64,000 nt of DNA from Acidipropionibacterium thoenii DSM 20276 (GCF_000423445.1 NZ_AUHZ01000010.1:58104-122103), one strand, 5' to 3'. Positions 17,752 to 26,437 are shown, numbered from the stretch's first letter. Translations and numbers: made by a program. The notes: generated by a model from the sequence alone, not told the origin.

Positions 17752-19272
17752 TCAGTACGCGAAGGACAAGGGGGCGTCCTCGTCCTGATGGTGGTCGGTG
17801 TCGATCGGCTCGACGTCGGGAAGGCCCTTGTGGATCTGCTTCCACAGCAGCCCCACCTCGACGACCGCCAGAACGCCGTAGACCAGGGTGTAGATGATCA
17901 ATGAGGTCAGCACCGAACCGGCGGAGACCCCGGCGGAGACCCCCTCGGTGGAGGGCAGCACGCCGGCCACGATCCAGGGCTGGCGGCCCATCTCAGTGAA
18001 GATCCAGCCGAAGGAGTTGGCCAGCAGTGGTGCGATCGGCACCAGCACCAGGACCAGGGACAGCCACTTCATGTGCGCCGGGTTACGACCCTTGGCGATC
18101 CAGACCAGCATCACCAGGCCCGCCAGGATGGCCAGCATTCCCAGCGTGATCATGATCCGGAAGGTCCAGTAGGTGACCGGGATATTGGGTTGCAGCCTGA
18201 TTCCGGAGGCCGCCACGTGCCTCTGCAGGACCTGCTGGTAGCTGGACTGCAGGGAGGTCTGCGAACCGTCCCGGCGGTGGTAGCTGTACTCGTTGAGGTC
18301 GACGTCCTTGAGCTCGTTGATGCCCTTGATCGGCTCCCCCCACTTGCCGGTGCCGAGGTATCCGAGCAGCCCGGGCACCTTGATCGCGAAGATCTCCTGG
18401 GAGCCGTCCAGCTTGCCGATGGTCAGCAGTGAGAAGTCGGCGGTGGAGTCGAAGGCGCCCTCGGCCGAGGCCATCTTCATCGGCTGGACGTCGGTCATCA
18501 CCTTGCCCTGGTAGTCGGCCGAGATCACGGTGAAGACGCCGGCGACGATGAGGACCCAGGCGCCGAACTTCGTCGCCCAGCGCCAGGTGCGGGTCTCCTC
18601 GACCTCGCCGGCGTCGGTGATCGCGGTGGTGTGACGACCGTGGGCGACCCTGGACAGGTGGAAGAAGGCGACCGCGGCGATCAGCGCGCCGCCGACCACG
18701 AAGCAGGCCGACAGCTGGTGCATCAGGGTGGCCTTGAGGACCGGGTTGGTGAGCACGGCGCCGAAGTCGGTGAGCTCGGCGCGGTGGGTCTGCGGGTTGT
18801 AGGTGGCCCCGACCGGGTTCTGCATCCAGGAGTTGGCGGCCAGGATGAATACCGCCGAGAGCAGCGTCGCGATGGCGGTGAGGTAGATGGTGGCCAGATG
18901 GACCTTCTTGGGGAGGCGTCCCCAGCCGAAGATCCACAGCCCCACGAAGGTGGACTCCATGAAGAAGGCGATCAGTGCCTCCAGGGCCAGCGGGGCCCCG
19001 AAGATGTCGCCGACGAAGCGGGAGTACTCCGACCAGTTCATCCCGAACTGGAACTCCTGCACGATGCCGGTGACCACACCCAGGGCGAAGTTGATGAGGA
19101 AGAGGTTTCCGTAGAACTTCGTGAGCCTCAGGTAGCGGTCATTCTTGGTCTTGAGCCAGATCGTCTGCAGAACGGCGACCAGCATCGACAGCGAGATGGT
19201 GATCGGGACGAAGAAGAAGTGGTAGACCGTCGTGATCCCGAATTGCCATCGGGCGATCAGTTGGGCATCCAT
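17752..19272 (-). CDS. cydA: Cytochrome bd ubiquinol/menaquinol oxidase subunit I
   Basis: A 506-residue membrane subunit that carries haems b558, b595 and d. It begins MDAQLIARWQFGITTVYHFF, with the conserved N-terminal histidine, and has EFQFGMNWSEYSRFVGDIFGAPLALE near residue 68 and the quinol-site GRQPWIVAGVLPTEG-type motif (here GRQPWIVAGVLPSTEG) near 423. The frame is open much further upstream to 20415, but that part runs over another gene and is noncoding. The ATG at 19272 directly follows a -10 element by 7 bp, so the mRNA is probably leaderless. First gene of cydABDC. Confidence 0.95.
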   Translation of the reverse strand: MDAQLIARWQFGITTVYHFFFVPITISLSMLVAVLQTIWLKTKNDRYLRLTKFYGNLFLINFALGVVTGIVQEFQFGMNWSEYSRFVGDIFGAPLALEALIAFFMESTFVGLWIFGWGRLPKKVHLATIYLTAIATLLSAVFILAANSWMQNPVGATYNPQTHRAELTDFGAVLTNPVLKATLMHQLSACFVVGGALIAAVAFFHLSRVAHGRHTTAITDAGEVEETRTWRWATKFGAWVLIVAGVFTVISADYQGKVMTDVQPMKMASAEGAFDSTADFSLLTIGKLDGSQEIFAIKVPGLLGYLGTGKWGEPIKGINELKDVDLNEYSYHRRDGSQTSLQSSYQQVLQRHVAASGIRLQPNIPVTYWTFRIMITLGMLAILAGLVMLVWIAKGRNPAHMKWLSLVLVLVPIAPLLANSFGWIFTEMGRQPWIVAGVLPSTEGVSAGVSAGSVLTSLIIYTLVYGVLAVVEVGLLWKQIHKGLPDVEPIDTDHHQDEDAPLSFAY

Positions 19273-19279
19273 AGCGCTG

Positions 19280-19300
19280 AACCTACTACCAGCGGTCGTA
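19280..19300 (-). promoter_or_regulatory. cydA leaderless promoter and putative BlaI-type operator
   Basis: On the minus strand the -10 TAGGTT (19280-19285) lies 7 bp before the cydA ATG, a leaderless arrangement. Directly upstream, in the spacer region, is TACCAGCGGTCGTA (19287-19300 in plus sense), which has the form TACSA-N4-TCGTA. The same form occurs at the blaI-like promoter (19432-19445). Confidence 0.6.
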
Positions 19301-19431
19301 TCAGTCCACACGAGCCGGTGCCGGAATCCTACTGGTGAGCGGGTCGTTGCCGTCCACCGGGGTGGCCTTTTCGCTGCGGGGTGAACGGTGTATGGCCGGG
19401 CCGGGACGCCCCTGCCGGGCGCGCGGCTTAC

Positions 19432-19469
19432 TACGAAGTGTCGTATCTGTGGCGTGTGGTGGCTACACT
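19432..19469 (+). promoter_or_regulatory. blaI-like gene promoter and putative operator
   Basis: TACGAAGTGTCGTA (19432-19445) is a perfect 5-bp inverted repeat with a 4-bp spacer, placed where the -35 would lie. The -10 TACACT (19464-19469) is 7 bp before the ATG at 19477, so the mRNA is probably leaderless. The match to the site at cydA suggests one regulator acts on both. Confidence 0.6.
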
Positions 19470-19476
19470 GTGGCGC

Positions 19477-19911
19477 ATGGCCGTCCTGGGAGATCTGGAG
19501 CACCGCATCATGGAGGTGCTGTGGACCACCGATGAGCCGATGTCGGTCCGCGATGTCCACGAGGTGCTGCTGGGCGAGGGGAAGATCGCCTACACCACGG
19601 TGATGACGGTGCTCGACCGGCTGGCCAAGAAGGATGTCGTCTCCCGTCACCAGGAGTCGCGGGCGTGGATCTACCGGCCCGCCCGCTCCAAGGCCGAGTT
19701 CATGGCCGGGGAGCTGGGCCAGGTGCTCAATGAGGCCGGATCGGATCGGTGCGAGGTGCTGGCCGCCCTGGTGCCGACCCTGGATCCCAAGGACCTCGGG
19801 GCGCTGGCCAGTGCGTTGGACCGGGCGGCTCAGAGTTTCCGGTCGGCACAGGCCGCTGCGGCGCCGAGATCCTCGGAGGCCGCCGAGTCCGTCGAGTCTG
19901 TCGAGTCCTGA
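19477..19911 (+). CDS. BlaI/MecI/CopY-family transcriptional regulator
   Basis: A 144-residue protein with the Penicillinase_R winged helix: LGDLEHRIMEVLWTTDEPMSVRDV, then KIAYTTVMTVLDRLAKKDVVSR as recognition helix and wing. The C-terminal dimerisation helices (LVPTLDPKDLGALASALDRA) are followed by a short Ala/Ser/Glu tail (ESVESVES). The ATG at 19477 was chosen over an upstream in-frame ATG at 19381 because homology starts there and a -10 lies 7 bp before it. It is divergent from cydA. In Mycobacterium a BlaI homologue controls itself and ATP synthase genes, so a link to respiration has precedent; no beta-lactamase or BlaR sensor is nearby. Confidence 0.85.
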   Translation: MAVLGDLEHRIMEVLWTTDEPMSVRDVHEVLLGEGKIAYTTVMTVLDRLAKKDVVSRHQESRAWIYRPARSKAEFMAGELGQVLNEAGSDRCEVLAALVPTLDPKDLGALASALDRAAQSFRSAQAAAAPRSSEAAESVESVES

Positions 19912-19969
19912 ACCCGGGGGTCCGGTTCCCGGCCGTCTGTCAGCAGCCGCAGGCCTTGACTCCGAGATG

Positions 19970-20057
19970 TTCGGCTCTGGCCTGCGTCCGTTCTGTTCTG
20001 TTCGGCTCTGGCCTGGGCGCGTTCTGTTCTGTCTGGCTCTGGCCTGGGTCCGTTCTG
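19970..20057. repeat. 31-bp tandem repeat, about 2.8 copies
   Basis: Units begin at 19970, 20001 and 20032 and share TCTGGCCTG and CGTTCTG cores. They lie between the convergent blaI-like and flavin reductase-like genes. The period is not a multiple of 3, in keeping with noncoding DNA. Confidence 0.85.
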
Positions 20058-20075
20058 CCGGGCTGAGTGGCGGCC

Positions 20076-20579
20076 TCACAGCGTGCGGTATCTGCCCCTG
20101 ATGTGATGCAGCGGGGCCGGGTCCTCGGTGATCTCGATGTGCTGGAGGGTGCCGGTGACCTCCAGCAGCCAGCCCAGCGGGCGGGGCTGCTCGATCCCGA
20201 TCCCGGCCCAACTGCGTTGTGCCAGTCTCGGACCCCACTCGGAGTCCTCCCAGTCCCCGCGGGCAAAGGGCCCTCTCAGCGAGGGCAGTGCCCCGGAGAA
20301 GGTCTCGGAGATCTCCTCGTCCGGGCCGTCCAGCAGGCTGATGGCGATCCTCGCGGTGTCGGCGGCGAGCTCGGCCAGGTCGGAGTCGACGTTGACCAGC
20401 CCGACCACCCGCCACGGGCTGCCGGGCACCACCATCATCGAGGAGACCGTCAGCCCCGCGGCGGCATCGTCCAGGGCACCGGCCGCCCAGATGGTGACCC
20501 GGGCCCCCAGCCGGCCGCGCAGCTGGCGGGCCGGCTCGTTGATGGGGTCGGCGAAGGGGTTGGTGGAGTGGATGGTCAC
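20076..20579 (-). CDS. Flavin reductase-like FMN-binding protein
   Basis: A 167-residue protein resembling the flavin reductase / FMN-binding split-barrel family. The N-terminal half has RVTIWAAG, then AAGLTVSSMMVVPGSPWRVVGLVN, the usual strand pattern around the flavin site, and later FARGDWEDSEWGPRLAQRSW and LLEVTGTLQHIEI. Such proteins reduce flavin with NAD(P)H or bind FMN or haem breakdown products; the substrate cannot be read here. It is a single gene convergent with the blaI-like gene, with a large inverted repeat upstream at 20681-20758. Confidence 0.7.
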   Translation of the reverse strand: MTIHSTNPFADPINEPARQLRGRLGARVTIWAAGALDDAAAGLTVSSMMVVPGSPWRVVGLVNVDSDLAELAADTARIAISLLDGPDEEISETFSGALPSLRGPFARGDWEDSEWGPRLAQRSWAGIGIEQPRPLGWLLEVTGTLQHIEITEDPAPLHHIRGRYRTL

Positions 20580-20680
20580 GAGATCAGCCTATGAGAGGCC
20601 GTCCGGGAGGCGGAAGGGATCGTTGCCGGGGATGGGAGGGATGGCTGCCGGGGGTGGAAGGGATCGCTGCCGGGGACAGG

Positions 20681-20758
20681 GTGCGCAGATCACTCCGCAG
20701 AGCGGGGTTGCTGCACTCTCAGCTGCACGAACCCCCGTCTGCGGAGTGATCTGCGCAC
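20681..20758. repeat. 78-bp inverted repeat (large hairpin)
   Basis: The outer 21 bp of each arm pair exactly (GTGCGCAGATCACTCCGCAG and one more base), followed by two paired-position GC/CG swaps and a GGGGTT/AACCCC match, closing on a loop of about 8 bases. It starts 38 bp beyond the stop of the TDT transporter gene and may be its terminator. It shares no sequence with the 72-bp palindromes. Confidence 0.85.
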
Positions 20759-20795
20759 TCGCAGGCGACATCGTCTCGGATCGGTGCCCCGGAGG

Positions 20796-21965
20796 TCATG
20801 AGCCGGGCTGCTGGGAGGGGTTCGAGATGCCGGTGGGCTGCCGGCGGCTGCCGCCAGGGCGGCCGGCGGCCAGCTGGAGGACCAGCGGCCGGAGCGAGGC
20901 GATCACGCACAGTGTCCAGGTGCCCAGCAGGACGATCCAGGCGACCGTGCTGGCGATCGCGTAGCCGCTCAGATGGGATCCCTTGGCGAGGTTGAAGGCG
21001 CCCAGCGAGAGGGTCCCGATGGGGAAGGTGAGGGCCCACCAGCCCGGTGAGAAGGGCATTCCGTTGCGCATCCCGTGGACGGTGACGCTGATCGCCAGTG
21101 CCACCAGAGGAATGGCGATCGACAGCATCAGGTAGCCGTAGACGTCGGCGATGGTGTGGGCGGCCGGTGCGGCTGCCGGGAGGAGGAATCGCTCGCTCTG
21201 CCCCGCGATCGCCTGAGCTGCGGCGGTCGACTGGCCGACCACACCCAGCGGGATCCACGAGGAGATCGACAGCGGCACCGGGATGGGGTCGATGCGCAGA
21301 TGGTGATGGTAGGCCGCCGTGAAGATGACGATCCCCAGGGTCAGCGAGCACACGAAGCAGGCGCCCAGGAAGGTCAGCAGCCCCAGCGCGGCCAGCGGGG
21401 AGGACAGCTGGGCCACGAAGGGGGCGCCGGAGGTGGCCGAGACCATCGGGGGCACGATCGCCAGCCCCCAGGCCGGTCGGGGCTCCGCCGGACGGTTCCG
21501 GAGCAGGGCCACGGCGAAACCGAAGGTGCTGAGGAAGCCGATCACCGTGCCGATCAGCCACAGCGTCCGGTCGGCACTCCAGGCGAGCTCGGTGAGGGCC
21601 GGGTTCCAGGCCGGCAGCACGGCGCCGGTCGCCGCCCCGACGGCGAGAATGCCCATCGCCACCATGCCCCAGGCCGAGGAGCCGACCCCGCTCACCGAGG
21701 CCCGCCAGACCTGCACTGACCGCGCGACCCGCACCATGAAGGTCGCGGCGAAGGACACCATCAGCAGCCAACCGGCGATCAGGAAGAAGCGGGCCAGCAG
21801 AGCCCCGGCGCCCCAGGCGCCGACGTGCAGCTGGGTGAGAGTGCCGAGGATCCCGGTCCCCATCACCGCCCCCCACCACGGCGGACCCATCGGTACCAGG
21901 GCGGGGGCGGGCAGAGCCTCGACGACCACGGATGGTGAGGAGCTCAGCTGTCGTGTGGTGACCAT
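20796..21965 (-). CDS. TDT-family transporter (TehA/SLAC1/Mae1-like)
   Basis: A 389-residue membrane protein with about ten hydrophobic helices. The first, PPWWGAVMGTGILGTLTQL, has the family MGTG motif, and repeated PPMVSATSGAPF and FLGACFVCSLTLGIVIF helices follow. TDT members move tellurite, C4-dicarboxylates, sulfite or chloride; the substrate is not evident. It is divergent from a LysR gene 71 bp away, which probably controls it. The C-terminus is Gly/Arg/Ser-rich. Confidence 0.82.
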   Translation of the reverse strand: MVTTRQLSSSPSVVVEALPAPALVPMGPPWWGAVMGTGILGTLTQLHVGAWGAGALLARFFLIAGWLLMVSFAATFMVRVARSVQVWRASVSGVGSSAWGMVAMGILAVGAATGAVLPAWNPALTELAWSADRTLWLIGTVIGFLSTFGFAVALLRNRPAEPRPAWGLAIVPPMVSATSGAPFVAQLSSPLAALGLLTFLGACFVCSLTLGIVIFTAAYHHHLRIDPIPVPLSISSWIPLGVVGQSTAAAQAIAGQSERFLLPAAAPAAHTIADVYGYLMLSIAIPLVALAISVTVHGMRNGMPFSPGWWALTFPIGTLSLGAFNLAKGSHLSGYAIASTVAWIVLLGTWTLCVIASLRPLVLQLAAGRPGGSRRQPTGISNPSQQPGS

Positions 21966-22024
21966 ATCGAGCAGCCTGCTCGCGGCGGGCCCGCTGCGGT
22001 AGCCGTCATCTCCTCATGGGGGCA

Positions 22025-22030
22025 TATCAT
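22025..22030 (+). promoter_or_regulatory. Candidate leaderless -10 of the LysR gene
   Basis: TATCAT lies 6 bp before the ATG at 22037. This is the TANNNT-N6-ATG pattern of leaderless mRNAs and supports that ATG over the one at 22016. Confidence 0.5.
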
Positions 22031-22036
22031 GTGCGC

Positions 22037-22957
22037 ATGTCCCGGTGGCCCGATCTGAGCGCCCTGGAGGTGCTGATCGCGGTCGTCGACCACGGCAGTC
22101 TGTCGGCGGCGGCCCGCAGCCTGCAGATGGCCCAGCCCAATGCGAGCCGCTCGGTGACCAGGCTGGAGCACAGCCTGGGTCTGCCGCTGCTGCGCCGCAG
22201 CACGACCGGGTCGGCGCCGACTCCCGAGGGGCTGCTGGTGGTCGAGTGGGCGAGGCCACTGCTCGCCTCGGCGCACGATCTGCTGTCGAACGCCCGGACC
22301 CTCAGCCACCAGGGTTCCGGCCATCTCGCCGTCTCGGCGAGCCAGACCATCTCCGAGCATCTGCTGCCGGGCTGGCTGGCGGCCCTGCGGGCGGTCAGCC
22401 CAGCCGTGCGGGTCAATGTCCGGGTCACCAACACCGCCGCGGTCCTGGATGACCTGCAGGGCGGCCAGTGCGACCTCGGGTTCATCGAGGGTCCGATCCC
22501 GCGGCGCTCGGCACACCTCGCCACGGTCGGACAGGACGAACTGGTGCTGGTGGTCGCCCCGGGCCATCCCTGGGCCCGCCGGGACCGTCCGATCCGTCCC
22601 GAGGACCTCCACGACGGCAGCCTGATCACCCGCGAGTCGGGATCGGGGACCCGCCGGGTCCTCGACGACGCGCTGGGCCGGCCCGTCACGCCGCGGCTCG
22701 AGCTCGGCAGCAATGCCGCGGTGCGGGTCGCCGTACTGTCGGGGGCCGGGCCGGCGGTGCTCAGCAGGCTGGCCGTCGCCGACGCGATCACCGCCGGGTC
22801 GCTGATCGCCCTGCAGATCCAAGGGGTCGGGCTGCGACGCCGGCTGTGCGCGGCGTGGACCGGACCACGGCCGTTGGGCGGGCCGGCCGGCGAGCTGGTG
22901 AGGATCGCCACCGGTGCGGCGACCCGGCACGCGGACCCCTCGGCCGGCACCGGCTGA
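22037..22957 (+). CDS. LysR-family transcriptional regulator
   Basis: A 306-residue LysR protein. The helix-turn-helix is LSALEVLIAVVDHGSLSAAARSLQMAQPNASRSV in the first 45 residues, followed by the linker helix and a periplasmic-binding-like effector domain (HLAVSASQTISEHLLPGWLA, LVLVVAPGHPWAR, DGSLITRESGSGTRR). The SGSGTRR motif recalls CysB/CbbR-like members that bind small anions. It is divergent from the TDT transporter, the usual layout for a LysR and its target. Confidence 0.88.
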   Translation: MSRWPDLSALEVLIAVVDHGSLSAAARSLQMAQPNASRSVTRLEHSLGLPLLRRSTTGSAPTPEGLLVVEWARPLLASAHDLLSNARTLSHQGSGHLAVSASQTISEHLLPGWLAALRAVSPAVRVNVRVTNTAAVLDDLQGGQCDLGFIEGPIPRRSAHLATVGQDELVLVVAPGHPWARRDRPIRPEDLHDGSLITRESGSGTRRVLDDALGRPVTPRLELGSNAAVRVAVLSGAGPAVLSRLAVADAITAGSLIALQIQGVGLRRRLCAAWTGPRPLGGPAGELVRIATGAATRHADPSAGTG

Positions 22958-22963
22958 GAAGCC

Positions 22964-23030
22964 GTCACGGCACCCGGTGGAGCGGCGATCACGGCACCGG
23001 TGGCAGGGCCATCACGGCACCCGGAGGAGT
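22964..23030. repeat. Short tandem repeat of TCACGGCACC units
   Basis: Three copies of the core TCACGGCACCCGG/TCACGGCACCGG, about 24-25 bp apart, just after the LysR stop and before the alcohol dehydrogenase. The rest of the 200-bp gap shows nothing else apart from the AGGAGG site. Confidence 0.6.
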
Positions 23031-23155
23031 GGGTGGCCGGACCCCTCGCCCGCCCGGTACCGGGAGGTGTCAGCCGACCCGCGGGACGGGGCTGGCAGGA
23101 TGGGGAGGCGGGCCGGGACGCCGCCCGGACATCGTCGTCACAGGAGGGCCACACG

Positions 23156-24298
23156 ATGGATTTCAACTTCGCGACCGCCGGCAGGATCCTCTTCGGGCCG
23201 GGCCGATTCGCAGAACTCGGCCAGATCGTCGCGGGTTTCGGGCCCACGGTGATGATCGTGGCCGGTGGTCATGCCGCCGAGCTGCCAGGCCTGGACAGCC
23301 TCGGTGCCGAGCGCAACCTGGTGCGTACCGGCGGGGAGCCCACCATCCCCCAGGTGACCAAGGCCGTGGCGGCGGCCCGGGCGCTGAGGCCCGACGTCAT
23401 CGTCGCGGTCGGTGGCGGCTCGGCCATCGACACCGCCAAGTCGGTCGGGATCCTGGCCCGCAACCAGGGCGACATCATGGATCACATCGAGGTGGTGGGT
23501 CGCGGGATCCCGTTGGAGCCGGTCTCCATCCCGGTGATCGCCTGCCCGACCACCTCGGGGGCCGGCGCCGAGGTGACGGCCAACTCCCCGATCATCTCCC
23601 CCGAGCACGGCGTCAAGGCCAGTCTCCGCTCCCCGGCGATGCTGCCGGCGGTGGCTCTGGTCGATCCGGAGCTGACCCTGTCCAGCCCTCCCTCGGTGAC
23701 GGCGTCATCGGGATTCGACGCCCTGACCCAGTGCATCGAGCCCTACGTCTCGGGCAAGGCCAATGTGCTCACCGACCAGTTGGCCGCCGAGGGGATTCGG
23801 CGCGGCGCCACCGGTCTGAGGGCGGCCTGGACCGATGGTTCTGATCTGGCGGCGCGCACCGACATGAGCATCTGCTCACTGTTCGGCGGGCTCAGCCTGG
23901 CCAACGCGAAACTCGGCGCCGTGCACGGCCTGGCGGCCCCGGTCGGCGGGATGACCGGGGCCGCCCATGGGCAGGTGTGCGCGGCGATGCTGGCCGCGGC
24001 GACCCGGGTCAATGTCACAGCGATGACCGAGCGCCAGCCCGGCAATCCGGCGCTGGTCAAGTACCTTCAGGTGGCCCGGTTGCTCACCGGGGACCCCAGC
24101 GCCTCGGTGGCCGATGGCATTGAGTGGCTGGCCGGGATCGTGGCAGACCTCCAGGTCCCCGGCCTGGCGGCTCTGGGGCTGCGGGACAGCCAGGTAGACG
24201 AGGCGGCCGCGGGAGCGCTGAGGGCCTCCAGCATGAAGGGCAACCCCATCGTGCTGAGCCATCATGAGGTGGTCGAGATCATCGAGTCCTCGATGTGA
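23156..24298 (+). CDS. Iron-containing alcohol dehydrogenase
   Basis: A 380-residue class III (iron) dehydrogenase. Nucleotide-binding VAVGGGSAIDTAKSVG near 90, PTTSGAGAEVTANSPI near 134 and the metal-ligand region KLGAVHGLAAPVGGMTGAAHGQVCAA with two histidines near 256-272 are visible. The family acts on alcohols, propanediol or other short hydroxy compounds with NAD(P); the substrate is unknown. The start at MDFNFATAGRI (23156) follows an AGGAGG site; an upstream open frame from 23000 is repeat-rich noncoding DNA. Confidence 0.88.
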   Translation: MDFNFATAGRILFGPGRFAELGQIVAGFGPTVMIVAGGHAAELPGLDSLGAERNLVRTGGEPTIPQVTKAVAAARALRPDVIVAVGGGSAIDTAKSVGILARNQGDIMDHIEVVGRGIPLEPVSIPVIACPTTSGAGAEVTANSPIISPEHGVKASLRSPAMLPAVALVDPELTLSSPPSVTASSGFDALTQCIEPYVSGKANVLTDQLAAEGIRRGATGLRAAWTDGSDLAARTDMSICSLFGGLSLANAKLGAVHGLAAPVGGMTGAAHGQVCAAMLAAATRVNVTAMTERQPGNPALVKYLQVARLLTGDPSASVADGIEWLAGIVADLQVPGLAALGLRDSQVDEAAAGALRASSMKGNPIVLSHHEVVEIIESSM

Positions 24299-24304
24299 CC
24301 AGCG

Positions 24305-24340
24305 GGACCCGATCCGGCACCCGAGGATCCGGGGTCGGAT
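24305..24340. terminator. Possible bidirectional terminator
   Basis: An imperfect GC-rich inverted repeat (GACCCGATCC against GGATCCGGGGTC) lies between the convergent alcohol dehydrogenase and GH35 genes. There is no T-run. Confidence 0.3.
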
Positions 24341-24358
24341 CAGTCAGGACTCGACCGG

Positions 24359-26317
24359 TCAGGGCCGGATCGGTGAGTCCAGGATCGGCGCCAGCAGGGT
24401 GGCGATGGTCGCTCCCGGGCGCGGGTGGAGGTCCATCACGACGATCTCATTGACCGGCGCCTCAGGGTCTGCGCCCTCGGGGCCGGCGGCCCGGACGAGG
24501 GGAGCGGGGACGTAGAGGGTGCGCTGGGGCCCGCGGTCCCAGAATCGTCCCAGGCAGACGCCGTTGAACCAGACCAGCCCCTTGCCCCAGCCCTCGGTGT
24601 CGAGGAAGAGGTCCTGGCTGGTGGGGCAGCTCAGGGTTCCGCGGCGCAGCACGGGACGGCCGTGGTGGGCCGGCCGGGTGCTGGCCAGCCGGGAGAGGTT
24701 CGGGGGTACCGGCAGGTAGCGCCATCCGGTGAGCTCCACGGGCTCGGTGGCGGTGGGGTCGTCCGAACGACCCGCATCATCGAGGCCCTCGGATACCGGC
24801 GGCGTGCCGAGGGGGGAGTCGGTGTCGACGGCCGGTTCGTCGCCGGACTCGGCGGTCTCCCCGGACTCGCCGGTCTCAGCGGGACGCAGCAGGGCCGGGC
24901 CGATGAGCCCCTTGGGCTCGCCGATCCTGGCGGCGTAGTTGATCCGGCCCTGGTCCTCGACGAGCAGGGCGAGATCGTAGTGGCCGGCGGGCAGCGTCAC
25001 CGAGGTCACCTCGTCCTGACGCGAGAGCACCCCGATCGGCACCCCGCCGGCGAAGACCACGGCGCGGTCGCGGACCTCGGCGAAGGACAACTCGGCGGGG
25101 GCCTCGAGGCCGACCCGGGTGCGGTAGAGGGCGAAGCCGCGGAACTGTCCCATCTGGTCCATGGTGGGCAGCTGGTCGGGAACCGCCCAGTCGGCGGTCG
25201 CCTCCACCGACTCGATGAGGTCGGTCTCCTGGCTGAACCGGTCGGTCAACGCCGGCGCGGTCGGCGACTGCCCGTGCGGCGGCTCCGCAGCCGGCTGCGG
25301 CTCCTCGGCGTACCGGCCGATCACCTCCCGGAAGGCCCAGTACTTGGCGCCGGGACGGCCCGCCTCGTCCAGGGGTGCGTTGTAGTCGTAACTGGTGACC
25401 GTGGGCCGGTAGCCGTCGTCCCAGTTGGCGCCATTGCCGAGGGCGAAGTTGGTCCCCCCGCAGAACATGTACAGATTGACCGAGGCCCCGGTCGACAGCA
25501 GGTCGTCCAGATCCGCCGCGGCGGCGGCCGCATCGGTGGCATGGTGCGGCACGCCCCAGTGGTCGAACCAGCCGTTCCAGTACTCCATCGCCATCAGCGG
25601 CCCGGTGGGCTGATGGCGTCGCAGGGTCTCCATCGCCTCCAGGGATCTCGAACCGAAGGACGCCGTGCGGTGCAGTCCGGGCACCGAGCCGTTGGCCTGC
25701 ATGTCGTCCTCGGCCCCGTCGACGCTGGTCAGCGGGACCGTGATCCCGGCGTCCCGGGTGATCTGGACCAGCTTGCTCAGGTAGGACGGGTCGGCGCTGA
25801 AGGAGCCGTACTCGTTCTCGACCTGGACCAGGATCACCGGTCCGCCCCGGTCGATCTGGTGGGGCGCGATCACCTCGCCGACCCGCCTCAGGTAGCGCTC
25901 GACCTCGGCCATGAAGACCGGCTCGTCATGGCGGACGCCGGCCCTCCCGTCGGCGAACAGCCAGCCGGGCAGACCGCCGTTGTTCCACTCGGCACAGATA
26001 TAGGGCCCGGGCCGCACGATGGCGTGCATCCCTTCGGCGGCCACCGTCTCCAGGAAGGCTGCCAGGTCCAACCCGCCCTCGAAGGACCCCGACCACGGTC
26101 CCGAGCCGCCCTGCCAGGACCACTGCCCTCTCACGGGCTCGTGGGCGTTCCAGGGGAGATAGGTCTCGATGGTGTTGAGCCCCATCAGTCTGGCCTGGTG
26201 AATCCGGTCGGCCCACTGATCCGGATGGATCCGGAAGTAGTGGAGGGCGCCTGACAGGATCCGGTACGGCTGGCCGTCGAGCAGAAAGTCGTGCTCGCCG
26301 ATGGCGAAGGTGGTCAA
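24359..26317 (-). CDS. GH35 beta-galactosidase
   Basis: A 652-residue glycoside hydrolase family 35 enzyme that removes terminal beta-galactose. It opens with FLLDGQPYRILSGALHYFRI. The acid/base glutamate lies in VQVENEYGS near 163 and the nucleophile in MEYWNGWFDHWG near 243. The C-terminal half has the usual beta-sandwich domains (TEGWGKGLVWFNGVCLGRFWDRGPQ). No signal peptide is seen, so it is probably intracellular and acts on imported sugars. An acidic Glu/Ser/Thr linker near residues 465-525 is longer than usual. GAGGAG precedes the ATG. It stands alone, with no transporter beside it. Confidence 0.92.
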   Translation of the reverse strand: MTTFAIGEHDFLLDGQPYRILSGALHYFRIHPDQWADRIHQARLMGLNTIETYLPWNAHEPVRGQWSWQGGSGPWSGSFEGGLDLAAFLETVAAEGMHAIVRPGPYICAEWNNGGLPGWLFADGRAGVRHDEPVFMAEVERYLRRVGEVIAPHQIDRGGPVILVQVENEYGSFSADPSYLSKLVQITRDAGITVPLTSVDGAEDDMQANGSVPGLHRTASFGSRSLEAMETLRRHQPTGPLMAMEYWNGWFDHWGVPHHATDAAAAAADLDDLLSTGASVNLYMFCGGTNFALGNGANWDDGYRPTVTSYDYNAPLDEAGRPGAKYWAFREVIGRYAEEPQPAAEPPHGQSPTAPALTDRFSQETDLIESVEATADWAVPDQLPTMDQMGQFRGFALYRTRVGLEAPAELSFAEVRDRAVVFAGGVPIGVLSRQDEVTSVTLPAGHYDLALLVEDQGRINYAARIGEPKGLIGPALLRPAETGESGETAESGDEPAVDTDSPLGTPPVSEGLDDAGRSDDPTATEPVELTGWRYLPVPPNLSRLASTRPAHHGRPVLRRGTLSCPTSQDLFLDTEGWGKGLVWFNGVCLGRFWDRGPQRTLYVPAPLVRAAGPEGADPEAPVNEIVVMDLHPRPGATIATLLAPILDSPIRP

Positions 26318-26437
26318 GAGCTACTCCTCATCAGATGGTGCTCATCAGGTGGTCCTCGGCGGATGGTCCGAGGGAACGGACAGCCCCGGGCGCCGGGTGG
26401 GCGAGTATCCCGGGGTGGGTTGCGGGATGGCTGGGTT

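Noticed and set aside
19477..19911. A beta-lactam resistance locus
   Set aside because: Only the BlaI-type regulator is present; there is no BlaR sensor or beta-lactamase, and its neighbours are respiratory genes.
19273..20415. N-terminal extension of cydA by 381 residues
   Set aside because: It would cover the blaI-like and flavin reductase-like genes; CydA homology and the leaderless promoter both begin at 19272.
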